Notes: a model not told the origin generated them from the sequence alone. DNA of 64,000 bases from Rhizobium sp. Q54 (GCA_945907045.1 CAMDSH010000004.1:62001-126000); one strand, 5' to 3'; positions 1 through 11,917 are shown, counted from the stretch's first letter. Program-made: numbers and translations.

Positions 1-1437
<1,437 letters not shown>

Positions 1438-1538
1438 TGCCCTGAATATGGGACGAGTCAGGGCGCGGGAAAAGGGCGCTTGCTGCTAGTGTTTGAGCCT
1501 TGTGGAACACCACGCCGCCGGCTTTTCAGGAGACTGCG

Positions 1539-1835
1539 ATGGACCAGACACCCAGCATCAAGAAGCCCTTGCCGGTGGCCAGCAAGATCGGATTGGGGCT
1601 GATGGTGATCGCGTTGCTGTGGTGGTTTGCCTACTATTCCAATTACAGCGGGGCCTTCGGCCTGCTCGACCTCAAGTTCATGTGCATCAGCGGCGCGACC
1701 AGGGAGTGCCTGTTCTTCCAGGAGCGCATGGGCCCGACAGCTGTGCCGGTTTACTACCCGGTGTTCTGGTATGCGGCTTTGATCGCGCTGGCGATCGGCG
1801 CCTATCAGTCCTGGAAGGCACGCAAGGCGAAGTGA
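1539..1835 (+). CDS. Small membrane protein of unknown function
   Basis: ORF 1500..1835; likely start MDQTPS at 1539; two hydrophobic segments. Confidence 0.7.
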   Translation: MDQTPSIKKPLPVASKIGLGLMVIALLWWFAYYSNYSGAFGLLDLKFMCISGATRECLFFQERMGPTAVPVYYPVFWYAALIALAIGAYQSWKARKAK

Positions 1836-1842
1836 CGGCCCG

Positions 1843-2142
1843 CTAAAAGCCCTTCACCGCCTGTTTGGTGTGCTCCACTTCGGGCGGTGAAGCGAAGCAA
1901 TGCCCGACGCAGGCGCGCCATTCCTGGAAATCCGGAGAGCCGCGGAAATCGACGGTGTGGTTCTCCACCGTGTCCCATTTGACGAACAGCCGGTAACGGC
2001 CGGGCTTCTCATGCGAGCGTTGCAATTCCATGCCCTTGCAGCCCTTCGCGCGCTGGAACAGCGGCGTGGCCTTTTTCACGCCGGCTTCGAAGTCGCTTTC
2101 CATCCCCGGCTTGATGTCGATCTGCGCGATTTCCAAAATCAT
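1843..2142 (-). CDS. Antibiotic biosynthesis monooxygenase (ABM)-domain protein
   Basis: 99 aa; MILEIAQIDIKPGMESDFEAGVKKATPLFQRAKGCKGMELQRS... ferredoxin-like ABM pattern. Confidence 0.8.
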   Translation of the reverse strand: MILEIAQIDIKPGMESDFEAGVKKATPLFQRAKGCKGMELQRSHEKPGRYRLFVKWDTVENHTVDFRGSPDFQEWRACVGHCFASPPEVEHTKQAVKGF

Positions 2143-2166
2143 GTCGTCTCCCTCAGATGAGCGCGT

Positions 2167-3222
2167 TCAGGCTGACAAAGGTTTTACCTGCAGCGGCCCG
2201 CGCAATCCGGCGGCGGTGCCGAAAAGAATGCCGATGAATGCCACCGCGGAAGCGAACGCCAGCGTCGACATCCCGGTGAGGCCTTGTCCGATGGTACAGC
2301 CGAACGCCATCGCGCCGCCGATGCCCATCAGCGCCGCGCCCGACATCGAGCGCAGCATGTGGCGCGGCGACGAATAGCCTTCGAGCGAGAAACGCCCCGT
2401 GGCGATCGCAGTGAGGAAACTGCCGAGCAGCACGCCGGTGATCGTGACGACGCCGAAGCTCAGCGACAGTCCCGTGGAGAGCATGATGTATTGCACCGTG
2501 TCGGCGAGCGGCGCGACGAAGGTAAGCGAGGTGACCGGCACCGGCTTGAAATCGTCTGCGCCGATGTAGCCAGTGGTGAACCATCCGGCGGCGATCAGCA
2601 GTCCCATGCCGAGGCCCGCAGCGAGTTGGCCGCGCGCTTGCCTGAACGCAGGATGCGATAACTCGAAAAGAATGAGAGCGCCGGCAACCAGAATGACGGC
2701 GGCCGCGCGGCCTGCACCGCTTCCAAGCCCAACGGCATTGAGCAGTGCGGGCAGCGAGTTGGCGGACGGCGTGATGCTTGACCATTGCAGGAATTCAACG
2801 CGCGGCGGCGCCAGCAGGCCGCGCAATGTCGCCTGCGCCGTGATGCCGAGCGTGACGACGACGACGAAAGAACGGAGATTGCCGCGCCCGAGCAGTACGG
2901 TGGCGCGCGAGCCGCAGCCGTTCGCCAGCACCATGCCGTAACCGAAGATCAATCCGCCCGCGAACATCAGCGGCACGGAGAACGACGGCTGCAGATAAAT
3001 CGATGTGCCGAGATCGACGAGACCGGCGGCGGCGAGCGCCTGCGCCGTCACCATCGCGGTCGCCATCGCCAGCGCGTAGCTGCGGATGCGGCGGCTGTCG
3101 CCGTCGTTCCACCAGTTGCGCAAGCTGGTGAGCAGGCAGAAGCCGCTCAGCAGTCCGATCACGCCGTAAGCGAGGCCGATCAGGAATCCGCAAACCAGAA
3201 CGAGAGTGGCGCCGGTAAGCAA
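2167..3222 (-). CDS. YeeE/YedE family (sulfur-compound transporter-like) membrane protein
   Basis: 351 aa, multi-TM; NGCGSRATVLLGRGNLRSF and FGCTIGQGLTG conserved Cys motifs of YeeE/YedE. Confidence 0.85.
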   Translation of the reverse strand: MLTGATLVLVCGFLIGLAYGVIGLLSGFCLLTSLRNWWNDGDSRRIRSYALAMATAMVTAQALAAAGLVDLGTSIYLQPSFSVPLMFAGGLIFGYGMVLANGCGSRATVLLGRGNLRSFVVVVTLGITAQATLRGLLAPPRVEFLQWSSITPSANSLPALLNAVGLGSGAGRAAAVILVAGALILFELSHPAFRQARGQLAAGLGMGLLIAAGWFTTGYIGADDFKPVPVTSLTFVAPLADTVQYIMLSTGLSLSFGVVTITGVLLGSFLTAIATGRFSLEGYSSPRHMLRSMSGAALMGIGGAMAFGCTIGQGLTGMSTLAFASAVAFIGILFGTAAGLRGPLQVKPLSA

Positions 3223-3319
3223 GGCGATGCTCCAAAAATGTCAGGCGCTGATGTGAAGCATCCGCCGGGAGCCGGGAAACTAAGCTGCGCGGCCGCTTTT
3301 GTGAAGCCCGCCGCCGCGC

Positions 3320-4561
3320 TTATTCCGAACGCGGAAGTTCTTTCAGCCGCATCAGCACGTAGAGCGCGAACGCGGGCGCGATCAGCGCCGGGCCCGGAAT
3401 GTGCAAGGTGCCGAGCCCGATTTGCAGCAGCGGTAGCCAGTAGACCAGCCGCGCCAGCACGCGCCCGTGCGTGTCGAGTTTGTCCGAGGCCAGCAGGCCG
3501 AGTACGGCGAAAGTGAGCGCCAGCGTGTCGTAAGCCAGCAGATACGGCACGGCGGCAATCGAGCATGCCAGAAACAGCGCCGTCAGCATTTGCGGATCGG
3601 CGTTACGGCGACAGCGATAAGCCCAGATCACCGCACCGATCGTGGCAGCGGTGACGCAAAGCTGGGCGGCCATTGCAACTGTGTAGTTCGCGCCGATGCC
3701 GCGCAGATTCATGAAGATCGTCGGATAATACGGCGTTGCGATCCCCTCCGGGTCGGCAAGCACCAGCGCTTGCGTCGGGATACCGAGCCGCACGAAATCG
3801 ATCCACACATGCGGCCCGAACAGCCCTGCGGTGATCGCAGAGATGGCAAGCGCCGTGGCGGCTGCTGCGAAAAATACGCGCCAGCGCATGGATGCGATCA
3901 GCAAGATGGGAAACAGAACGCCGAGTTGCGGCTTCAAGGTGAGCAGGCCGATCAGCATGCCGGCGATGAGCGGTCTGCTGTCGAGGAACGCAAAGATGCC
4001 GATCAGCATCGCCGCCGTAACCAGCGAGCTTTGTCCCGAGATCAGGCAGAAAATAGCGGCGGGCGACAAAATCAACGCAACGAGAATGCGCGCATCGTTG
4101 AAATGACGCTGCGCCGTCGCGATGAAAATCGCGAGGCCGAAGGCGGTCCACAGCAGCAGCGCTTGCAAATAGGTCAGCAGACCAAACGGCGCCGCAACGA
4201 TCAGCAGGCTTGGCGGGTATGACCAGTTCTGTCCGGGGTAATCCGCACCGAGAAGGTTTGCGAGTTCGCGCTGATAGGCGAGCACGTCATACCAGCGGGC
4301 GGGGTCCGGCATCGCCGCTGCGCGGCCGTACATCCAGAAATTGAGAAAGTCGCGTCCGACCACGAGTGTCGAGCCGTCGCGCGGGATTGGTGCAACCCAG
4401 GCGATCGAATAAAAATAGGCGGCGGCGGTGGCAACGAAGAAGAATGCGCCGAGGATCGCGAACGCGCGGACAACGTCGCGGTTTGCCTGCGCGCCGTCGT
4501 CTCTCAAAATGCCGCCGGTAGGTGATGAGGTCATGGGCTGGTGTCCGGGCCGGTCATCCAA
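3320..4561 (-). CDS. Glycosyltransferase family 87 / DUF2029-like membrane protein
   Basis: 413 aa, multi-TM; GRDFLNFWMYGRAAAMPDPARWYD, YPPSLL, LKPQLGVLFPILL signatures. Start may be the internal Met at codon 10. Confidence 0.75.
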   Translation of the reverse strand: MDDRPGHQPMTSSPTGGILRDDGAQANRDVVRAFAILGAFFFVATAAAYFYSIAWVAPIPRDGSTLVVGRDFLNFWMYGRAAAMPDPARWYDVLAYQRELANLLGADYPGQNWSYPPSLLIVAAPFGLLTYLQALLLWTAFGLAIFIATAQRHFNDARILVALILSPAAIFCLISGQSSLVTAAMLIGIFAFLDSRPLIAGMLIGLLTLKPQLGVLFPILLIASMRWRVFFAAAATALAISAITAGLFGPHVWIDFVRLGIPTQALVLADPEGIATPYYPTIFMNLRGIGANYTVAMAAQLCVTAATIGAVIWAYRCRRNADPQMLTALFLACSIAAVPYLLAYDTLALTFAVLGLLASDKLDTHGRVLARLVYWLPLLQIGLGTLHIPGPALIAPAFALYVLMRLKELPRSE

Positions 4562-4686
4562 AATGACGGCCCCGCATTGCTATTTCCTTACTGTGGCATT
4601 CAGCCGCCCTTGCCGCGCTATGGAAGAGCGGGCATTTTCCGCCCACAATCGCCCACCAATAGAAAAATCCCAGGGACACGATCTCC

Positions 4687-5199
4687 ATGAACGCACCGGC
4701 CAAGCCGCTTATCGTCGCTTCGACACCCGAGGAGCAGGCCAATATCCGCCTGTCGATCGAGCATTTCGCGGCGGAAAGCGCGCACGACAACGAACGCACG
4801 CTCAAGACCCTGTCGGATGACGTGATGTACCGCGTCGTGGCATCGGGTGAGATCGTTTACGGCAAGGAAGCCGTGTCGAAATATTACGACGTGTGGTGGA
4901 CGGCGTTTCCGGATGTGCACATCGAAATCCGCCGCATGGTGGCGGTGGGTGAGTGGGTATTCGCGGAAAATTTCGTCACCGCGACGCATCTCGGTCCCTG
5001 GCTCGGCCTTGCGCCGACCGGCAAAAAAGCCGTGCAGCATCTATGCGCGGTGATCCGCTGCCGTGATGGGCTGATGACCGAAGAGTCGGTCTATTACGAT
5101 CAGCTCGAGCGGCTGCGCCAGATCGGCTCCGACTTCACGATGGACGGCAAGCCGATCAACGTGCCGAAATGGAAGACGCCGCCGGTCCCGCGCGCCTAG
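4687..5199 (+). CDS. SnoaL-like / NTF2-fold ester cyclase family protein
   Basis: 170 aa; VSKYYDVWWTAFPDVHIEIRRMVAVGEWVFAENFVTATHLGPWLGLAPTGKKAVQHLCAVIRCRDGLMTEESVYYDQLERLRQIG. Confidence 0.8.
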   Translation: MNAPAKPLIVASTPEEQANIRLSIEHFAAESAHDNERTLKTLSDDVMYRVVASGEIVYGKEAVSKYYDVWWTAFPDVHIEIRRMVAVGEWVFAENFVTATHLGPWLGLAPTGKKAVQHLCAVIRCRDGLMTEESVYYDQLERLRQIGSDFTMDGKPINVPKWKTPPVPRA

Positions 5200-6188
5200 T
5201 TCACCTGAATGCCGGCGGCCTTCACCAGCGCGGCGCTGGATTCGATCTCTTTCTTCACATAGGCGCGGAATTGATCCGTCGTCATCGGCATCGGTTCGGC
5301 GCCGAGCCGCGCCAGCCGCTCTTTCACCACCGGATTTTGCAGCGCCTTCGCGACTTCATCATGCAGCCGGCGCATGATCGCGGGGGGCGTGCCGCCAGTG
5401 GCGAAGACGCCGATCCAGAAATTATATTCGGAGTTGGCATAACCGGCTTCCGTTGTCGTCGGCACGTCGGGTAGCGCAGAAGCGCGTTTGCTGCCGCTTA
5501 CGGCCAGCGCGGAAAGCTGGCTCTCCTTGATCAGCGGCAGCGCCGGCAGGATCGGACAGAAATAAAAATCGACGCGGCCGGCGACAATCTCGCGCATCGC
5601 TTCGGGCGCGCCCTTGAACGGGACGTGCACGGCGTCGAATTTCGCGCTCAACTTGAAGCGTTCGGCGTTGAGATGAGCTGCGCTGCCGGGGCCGGCAGAG
5701 GCATAATTCATCTTGCCCGGATTGGCTTTCGCCGCGGCGACGAGATCCTTGACCGACTTGTAGCCCTTGGACGAGGCGGCGATGAGCACGTTGGGAAGAT
5801 TGCCGAGCGGAATGATCGGGGGCAGGTCCTTCGCGGTGTCGTAGGTCAGATTGGTGTAGGTCACCGCCGAAACGGTGTGCGAGGACGAATGCACGAGGAT
5901 CGTGTAGCCGTCGGGCTCGGCTTTCGCGACCGCGGCCGCGCCGATGGTTCCGCCCGCGCCGACGCGGTTCTCGATCACGACCGGCTGGCCGATTTGCGTT
6001 GAGACCTGATCGAACACCGCGCGCGCGATGATGTCGGTGGCGCTGCCGGCGGAAAACGGCACGACGGCGCGCAACGGTTTGGAGGGCCAGGTGTCCGCGA
6101 GCGATACGCCTGCGTGGAGGCTGGCCGCCGCCAATCCCAATATCAGGCAACGAAATCCAGAACGTCCCGCCTTTGCCGCCCCGCGCAT
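5196..6188 (-). CDS. Bug/TctC family tripartite tricarboxylate transporter substrate-binding protein
   Basis: ORF 5196..6275 with likely start MRGAAKAG at 6188; WPSKPLRAVVPFSAGSATDIIARAV, VIENRVGAGGTIGAAAVAKAEPDGYTILVHSSSH. Confidence 0.9.
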   Translation of the reverse strand: MRGAAKAGRSGFRCLILGLAAASLHAGVSLADTWPSKPLRAVVPFSAGSATDIIARAVFDQVSTQIGQPVVIENRVGAGGTIGAAAVAKAEPDGYTILVHSSSHTVSAVTYTNLTYDTAKDLPPIIPLGNLPNVLIAASSKGYKSVKDLVAAAKANPGKMNYASAGPGSAAHLNAERFKLSAKFDAVHVPFKGAPEAMREIVAGRVDFYFCPILPALPLIKESQLSALAVSGSKRASALPDVPTTTEAGYANSEYNFWIGVFATGGTPPAIMRRLHDEVAKALQNPVVKERLARLGAEPMPMTTDQFRAYVKKEIESSAALVKAAGIQVN

Positions 6189-6305
6189 GGCCGCCTCCCG
6201 ATTGTCGTTTCTTGGGCGCCGTCGAGGGCGCAGGCCAAGATTGTACAAGCGCCGGAGCGATGGGCAATGTCTCACGGCAGACGAGCGGCAATAAGTAGCG
6301 CTGGG

Positions 6306-6509
6306 CTAGTTCTGCGCCGCCCGTGCCGCCGCCTTTCGCAGGCAGCCGGGGCACAGGCAATCTTCGGTCGCCGGATCGGTCTTTATGTCAGGCACCGGCA
6401 GCCGGTAGGGCTCGTCAGCGCACCAGCAGCCGCCACCGAGGCTGCAATCGAAAGCGGTGCCGCAGCGCGCGCACGTCACGCGCCGCGACAGTTTACTGGT
6501 CTGCGTCAT
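6306..6509 (-). CDS. Small cysteine-rich (CWC-type) protein
   Basis: 67 aa MTQTSKLSRRVTCARCGTAFDCSLGGGCWCADEPYRLPVPDIKTDPATEDCLCPGCLRKAAARAAQN; clustered CxxC/CxC/CxxC. Confidence 0.65.
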   Translation of the reverse strand: MTQTSKLSRRVTCARCGTAFDCSLGGGCWCADEPYRLPVPDIKTDPATEDCLCPGCLRKAAARAAQN

Positions 6510-6513
6510 TCCG

Positions 6514-7302
6514 CTATTGCGCGTCACCCGCGCCGATATAGCCGCCGATCTTCCAGCCACTCGCGTCCTTGACGTAGCAAAGCTGGTCGTTGCCGAGCGG
6601 GACAATGATGTCGGACGAGACGAAGCCGGTTTTGCCGGACGGCGTGGCGACGCGTAAAGATGTCGCGGCCCCGGGGCCGCTTTCGGGCAGCACGCGGACG
6701 AAGTGCAAGCCGAGCTTCTCCACCACCGGCGAATTCGCTTGCGCGGTCGCGCGCACATCGACGCCATCGGTGAGCAAGTAGCCCCATTCCGACAGGTCGG
6801 TTTGCGTTTCCTTCAGCAGCGCCTCGAAAGCCTTTTCGTTGAAAGCCGGATCGGCCGGTGCACAGAGCGCGGTCTTGTGGTCGTTCGCGGGCGCGGCGGT
6901 CGGCTCGCCGGCATATCCGCTCAGCATGTCCCAGCCGGGCGCTTCCTTGCTTTTCAGGCCGAGCGTGACGGCGAGATTGTCGATGCCGGATTTTTTCTTG
7001 TCGGCGCCGTCGCCGTTCTCGCGATCCCAGAAGAAGCCCTGCGCGACCACGAGCTTGGCGAGGGCGGCGCGGTCTTTCTTTTGCGCCACGTCGCCGAGCT
7101 GCTTGCGGAAAGCCTCCAGGCTTGCATCGGTTGTCGGCTTGGCCGGCGTGATCGCCACCGCCTTGTAGGGTTTAACGGGCGCCGATGCCGGCGCGCCCGG
7201 CGCAGGCTTTGCCGGCTGCGATTGCGCCACAACGGGCGCGGAGCACAAAGCGGCGGCGGACAGCACAACGGCGGCGAAAGTCGAAATCGAATGAATACGC
7301 AT
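6514..7302 (-). CDS. Secreted SH3-like domain protein (tandem paralogue 1)
   Basis: 262 aa with signal peptide; C-terminal VDVRATAQANSPVVEKLGLHFVRVLPE...VATPSGKTGFVSSDIIVPLGNDQLCYVKDASGWKIGGYIGAGD. Confidence 0.75.
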   Translation of the reverse strand: MRIHSISTFAAVVLSAAALCSAPVVAQSQPAKPAPGAPASAPVKPYKAVAITPAKPTTDASLEAFRKQLGDVAQKKDRAALAKLVVAQGFFWDRENGDGADKKKSGIDNLAVTLGLKSKEAPGWDMLSGYAGEPTAAPANDHKTALCAPADPAFNEKAFEALLKETQTDLSEWGYLLTDGVDVRATAQANSPVVEKLGLHFVRVLPESGPGAATSLRVATPSGKTGFVSSDIIVPLGNDQLCYVKDASGWKIGGYIGAGDAQ

Positions 7303-7377
7303 CGCGATTCTCCGGAAGTTCCATTCAAATGTGTGTGGCAGACCGCGCAGGCGGTTGCCGGGAAGTCATCTTAGCAT

Positions 7378-8202
7378 TTAGTCGCCGCCGCCGATATATC
7401 CGGCGATGCGCCAGCGGCCGGTGATGTCCTTGGCGTAGCAAATCTGCTCGCCGTTCAAGATCGACAGACCGCCCGGCGCGACGAATCCTGTCCTGCCGGA
7501 TGGCGCGGCGACGCGCGTCCAGCCGTCCGGCAACACGGCTGCTTCGTCGGAAAGCGCGCGCACGAGATGGCGGCCAAGCTTCTCGGTAACCGGCGCGTTC
7601 AGGCGCGGCGCCGCCCGCATCTCCACGGCGTCGCTGAGCGGATATCGCCAGTCAATTGGTTCGCTGCCCGTGGTTTCCATCAGCCGGTCGAACTTGATGT
7701 CGTCGAATTCCGGCCGCGCCGGCACGCAGACGACGCCTGGGCGCGCCGGAACTTTTGCCGCCACGGTTTCCGACGCGAGCGCCAGCAGCGCGTTCCATCC
7801 GGCGTTCTGAGCGCGTTCGAGCCGGATGGCGGTGGCAAAATTCTCAGCCCCCGGTCTTTTAGGGTCGAAAGCTCCGCCGAAATCCCGATCCCAGAAAAAC
7901 CCGCGCGGCACCACCAGCCGCGCCAGGTCCGAGAAAACGCGGCCCTTGGCTGCTGCGACGAGTTCATTGCGAAACGCTGTGAGGCTTGGGTCGTCTGGCG
8001 CGTTGCGCATGGTCAGCGCCAGCGGCGCGTAAGGTTTTTCAGCCGGCAGCGCCGCCGGTTTCGGCGCGGATGGTTTTGCGGCAGGCGGATTTGGCGCCTG
8101 CGCCGGGGCGGGCGCGGCGCATAGCAAGACCGCGAAGACGAGCGCTGCGGTTGTGGCCGATGTCGCGGGACGCATGAGCGGTTCCCGAATCGAATGCAGC
8201 AT
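7378..8202 (-). CDS. Secreted SH3-like domain protein (tandem paralogue 2)
   Basis: 274 aa; ...VEMRAAPRLNAPVTEKLGRHLVRALSD...VAAPSGRTGFVAPGGLSILNGEQICYAKDITGRWRIAGYIGGGD aligns with the preceding ORF. Confidence 0.75.
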   Translation of the reverse strand: MLHSIREPLMRPATSATTAALVFAVLLCAAPAPAQAPNPPAAKPSAPKPAALPAEKPYAPLALTMRNAPDDPSLTAFRNELVAAAKGRVFSDLARLVVPRGFFWDRDFGGAFDPKRPGAENFATAIRLERAQNAGWNALLALASETVAAKVPARPGVVCVPARPEFDDIKFDRLMETTGSEPIDWRYPLSDAVEMRAAPRLNAPVTEKLGRHLVRALSDEAAVLPDGWTRVAAPSGRTGFVAPGGLSILNGEQICYAKDITGRWRIAGYIGGGD

Positions 8203-8290
8203 TGCGTCAGTTTATCATTGCGCACCGCGCCTGCGCATAACCACTATGTTAAAAGCGAAGGTTCTCGATTCCTCCAACACTGGCTGCGCC

Positions 8291-8647
8291 ATGCCCACAT
8301 TCATCTCGCCTTATCTGTCGCCAATCCTGTTGCTCATCGGCTCCAACATTTTCATGACGCTGGCCTGGTACGGGCATCTGCGTTTCAAGGAAACGCCGCT
8401 GTTCGCCGCCATTCTGGTGAGCTGGGGCATCGCGCTGGTTGAATATTGCATGGCGGTGCCGGCTAACCGCTTCGGCAACGCGGTCTATACCACCGCGCAG
8501 CTCAAGACGATGCAGGAGGTCATTACGCTCGTGGTGTTCGCGGCGTTTTCGGTGCTCTACTTGAAAGAGTCGCTCAACTGGAATCATGCGGTCGGGTTCG
8601 CGTTGATCGCATCGGGAGCTTTTTTTGTATTCCGCGGCCCGCTCTGA
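8291..8647 (+). CDS. DMT-family small membrane protein (DUF486-like)
   Basis: MPTFISPYLSPILLLIGSNIFMTLAWYGHLRFKETPLFAAILVSWGIALVEYCMAVPANRFGN...LKTMQEVITLVVFAAFSVLYLKESLNWNHAVGFALI. Confidence 0.85.
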   Translation: MPTFISPYLSPILLLIGSNIFMTLAWYGHLRFKETPLFAAILVSWGIALVEYCMAVPANRFGNAVYTTAQLKTMQEVITLVVFAAFSVLYLKESLNWNHAVGFALIASGAFFVFRGPL

Positions 8648-8680
8648 TTTTGTTTCGCCACGCGGCGAGGATGTCGGCTG

Positions 8681-9883
8681 ATGAACGCCTCCTTGAGCGC
8701 GCTGAACGCCGTCAATTTCTTCATGGCCGATGTACGCGACGGCCTCGGGCCCTATCTCGGCGTTTTCCTGCAACAGAAGAATTGGTCGCCGTCGCAGATC
8801 GGCGTCGTGATGACCATCGGCGGTCTGGCCGGGATGGCCGCGACCGCGCCGCTTGGCGCGCTGGTCGATCATCTGCGTGCCAAGCGTTTCATGATGGTGG
8901 TGGCGGCGGCCGCAACCGTCGCGGCGTCGCTGGTGATCCTGTTCGTACCGACGTTTTGGGCTACCGCGATCGCGCAGGCTTCGATTGGTATTGCTGGCGC
9001 TGCGATTCCACCCGCAATCGCAGGCATCACGCTCGGGCTGGTGCGTCAGAAGGGCTTCACGCATCAGATCGGACGCAATGAGGCGTTCAATCACGCCGGC
9101 AACGTGACGGCGGCGCTGCTGTGCGGCGTGCTCGGTTATGCATTCGGCTTGAGCGCCGTGTTCGTGGTGATGTCGATGCTCGCTGTCATTTCGCTGATCG
9201 CGCTCGTTTACATCAATCCGAAAGAGATTGACTACGATGCGGCGCGCGGGGCCTCCAGCAAGCCGGGAGAAAAGGTGCAGGCATTCTCCGTTCTGATCCG
9301 ATGCAAACCGCTGATCGTTCTGGCGGTCACGTTGCTGCTGTTCCATCTCGGCAACGCGGCGATGCTTCCGCTGCTCGGGCAGTCGCTGGCGGCGCAAGGC
9401 GCCGACCCCAGCGCCTACACCAGCGCGACCATCATCGTCGCGCAGTTGACGATGATCCCGATGGCGCTGCTGGCGGCATGGCTTGCGCTTAAGCGTGGAT
9501 TTTGGCTCGTCTTCATGCTGGCGCTGGTTGCGCTGCCGGTACGCGGAATAATTGCCGCTCTTGTCACCGGTCCGGCGGGACTGGCGCCGGTGCAAATCTT
9601 AGACGGCGTTGGCGCCGGCATGCTCGGCGTTGCGGTACCGGGCCTGGTCGCGCGCATCATGGCCGGCACCGGCCGGGTGAACGCAGGCCTCGGGGCGGTG
9701 ATGACCGTGCAAGGCATCGGTGCCGCGTCCAGCGCCACATTGGGCGGCTTTGTTGCCGAGCACTTCGGCTACTCGGCGTCGTTTTTTGCGCTCGGCGGCG
9801 TTGCGCTGGCTGCGCTCACGCTCTGGAGCATCGCGACACCGCTCATGAAGGAATCCTGCGGAGCGAAGCCCGCGTCGGCCTGA
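8681..9883 (+). CDS. MFS transporter
   Basis: 400 aa, about 12 TM; FFMADVRDGLGPYLGVFLQQKNWSPSQIGVVMTIGGLAGM. Confidence 0.85.
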   Translation: MNASLSALNAVNFFMADVRDGLGPYLGVFLQQKNWSPSQIGVVMTIGGLAGMAATAPLGALVDHLRAKRFMMVVAAAATVAASLVILFVPTFWATAIAQASIGIAGAAIPPAIAGITLGLVRQKGFTHQIGRNEAFNHAGNVTAALLCGVLGYAFGLSAVFVVMSMLAVISLIALVYINPKEIDYDAARGASSKPGEKVQAFSVLIRCKPLIVLAVTLLLFHLGNAAMLPLLGQSLAAQGADPSAYTSATIIVAQLTMIPMALLAAWLALKRGFWLVFMLALVALPVRGIIAALVTGPAGLAPVQILDGVGAGMLGVAVPGLVARIMAGTGRVNAGLGAVMTVQGIGAASSATLGGFVAEHFGYSASFFALGGVALAALTLWSIATPLMKESCGAKPASA

Positions 9884-9888
9884 AGGTC

Positions 9889-10533
9889 TTACGGCGTCTC
9901 GCCGAGTTTTTTCAGCGCGTCGATGGCCGGCCGAAAATTTGCATCGAACTTCAGCGATTGCCGGTAGTCTGCGATGGCGCGCGCCTTGTCGCCTTGTTTT
10001 TCACGGGCCAGACCACGGTTGAAAAATGCGGTGCCGTATTGCGGATTGAGGCTTATGGCCTGGTCGTAATCGGAAATCGCGCGGTCGATATCGGCTTTGT
10101 CCAGCCAGACGTTGCCACGGTTGCCATAAGCCGTGGCGTATTTCGGATCGAGCTTGATAGCCTCGCTGTGATCGGCAAGCGCGCGGTCGTATTGTTTCTT
10201 CCCGCGCCAGGCATTGCCACGGCTGGTGTAAGTCGGCGCGGCGCGCGGATCGAGCCGCAGCGACTCGTTGTAGTCTGTGAGCGCGCGATCGAATTGGCCC
10301 TGACGGCGGTACATATTGCCACGCCCGAGGAGCGCGCCGGCCTGGCTGCGGTCGCTTGCCCGGCCGGATTTGATCACCAGCGTGCAGGACTTGATCACTT
10401 CTTCCATGCGGGTGAGGTCGGGCTCGATGCAGTGGTTATAGGCTTGTTTGACGGCATCGAGCTTTTGCGCCGGGGCCGGAGCCGCATGAACTAAAAAAAC
10501 CGCGGCGGTGGCTGCAATGATGGCAATTCGCAT
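9889..10533 (-). CDS. TPR-repeat protein with signal peptide
   Basis: 214 aa; successive 34-residue TPRs (LGRGNMYRRQGQFDRALTDYNESLRLDPRAAPTYTSRGNAWRGKKQYDRALADHSEAIKLDP...). Confidence 0.85.
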   Translation of the reverse strand: MRIAIIAATAAVFLVHAAPAPAQKLDAVKQAYNHCIEPDLTRMEEVIKSCTLVIKSGRASDRSQAGALLGRGNMYRRQGQFDRALTDYNESLRLDPRAAPTYTSRGNAWRGKKQYDRALADHSEAIKLDPKYATAYGNRGNVWLDKADIDRAISDYDQAISLNPQYGTAFFNRGLAREKQGDKARAIADYRQSLKFDANFRPAIDALKKLGETP

Positions 10534-10623
10534 TCGCTTATCCCCCGTGTCCGCATTTGATGCGGAGCAGATCCAGCCTAAAGCAAAGCAGGATTTCAGT
10601 CATGTGCGTGAGTTCGATACGAG

Positions 10624-11751
10624 TCATTTTGCCGGGGTGATGCGCAAAATCCGCCCCGCGGAATTGTCGGTGAGCAGCCAGATCGCGCCGTCAGGGCCAG
10701 CCCGCACGTCGCGGATGCGCTCGCGCAAATCATTCAACAGGCGCTCTTCCTTCACGACTTTCTCGCCGTCGAGTTCGAGCCGCACCAGCATCTGGCCGGC
10801 GAGCGCGCCGATAAACAGATTGCCCTTCCACGCCGGGAACAGGTTGCCGGTGTAAAACGCCATGCCGGAAGGCGCGATCGACGGAACCCAGTATTTGATC
10901 GGCTGCTCCATGCCCGGTTTGGACGTGCTCTCGTGGATTTTCGCTCCGCTGTAATCGATGCCGTAACCGATCACCGGCCAGCCGTAATTTTTCCCCGCCT
11001 GCGGAATGTTGATCTCGTCGCCGCCGCGCGGGCCGTGCTCGTGCTCCCACAGTTTTCCGCTGGCGGGATTGATCGCCGCGCCCTGCGCGTTGCGGTGGCC
11101 GTAGGACCAGATTTCCGGTTTCACATCAGGCCTGCCGATAAAGGGATTATCCTTCGGCACCGCGCCGTCGGGCGTAATGCGCACGATCTTTCCGAGGTGG
11201 TTGGACAAGTTTTGCGCTTCGTCACGCGTGCTGGAATGCTCGCCCATTGTGAGGAACAGATTGCCCTCCGGCATTTGCACGATGCGGCAACCGTAGTGAT
11301 AGCCAAACGACGCCGGGCCTTCCTGCCGGAAGATTACTTTCACATCATCGAGCCGCGGCGTGGTGTCATCGACGAATTTCGCCCGCGCCATCGCCGTGCG
11401 CGAGCCAGAAGCGAGCGGTTCGGCGAAACAGAAATAGATCGTGCTGTTCTGCGCAAAATTGCGGTCGATCGTCACGTCGAGCAATCCGCCCTGACCCGAC
11501 GCATATACGCGCGGCACGCCGGCGAGCGGCTGCGATAATTTTCCATCGCGGGTGACGACGCGCAGGCGGCCGGGGCGCTCGGTCACCAGCATCCGCCCGT
11601 CGGGCAGGAAGGCGAGGCTCCACGGATTTGCCAATCCACCGGCGATGGTTTCGACATTGATGTTGCCGGCTTCCGAGCGGAATGTTTGTGCGGTGGCAGA
11701 GCCGCCAAACAGGAGCAGCGCCGCCGCGCATGCCAGCGATGATTTTTTCAT
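10624..11751 (-). CDS. PQQ-dependent aldose sugar dehydrogenase-like protein (YliI/GDH-B fold)
   Basis: Likely start [14 protein letters not shown] at 11751; [98 protein letters not shown]. Confidence 0.88.
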   Translation of the reverse strand: MKKSSLACAAALLLFGGSATAQTFRSEAGNINVETIAGGLANPWSLAFLPDGRMLVTERPGRLRVVTRDGKLSQPLAGVPRVYASGQGGLLDVTIDRNFAQNSTIYFCFAEPLASGSRTAMARAKFVDDTTPRLDDVKVIFRQEGPASFGYHYGCRIVQMPEGNLFLTMGEHSSTRDEAQNLSNHLGKIVRITPDGAVPKDNPFIGRPDVKPEIWSYGHRNAQGAAINPASGKLWEHEHGPRGGDEINIPQAGKNYGWPVIGYGIDYSGAKIHESTSKPGMEQPIKYWVPSIAPSGMAFYTGNLFPAWKGNLFIGALAGQMLVRLELDGEKVVKEERLLNDLRERIRDVRAGPDGAIWLLTDNSAGRILRITPAK

Positions 11752-11917
11752 GAGGGCTCCGGCTTCGAAGGCTCGATTGCCGGAACTATAACAGCATTTG
11801 GAGGGTGCAGGTTCCGCCGGACGATGCAGCAATGAAAAGTCCCGGACGCCGTGGCTACAGACAGCGCGGCGTCCGGGGAGTTTTCACAACGCTGCGTACG
11901 CAACCTTACGCGTCGCC

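Noticed and set aside
8249-9595. 448-aa minus-strand ORF
   Set aside because: Antisense to the DUF486-like and MFS genes; low-complexity R/H/Q/E-rich translation.
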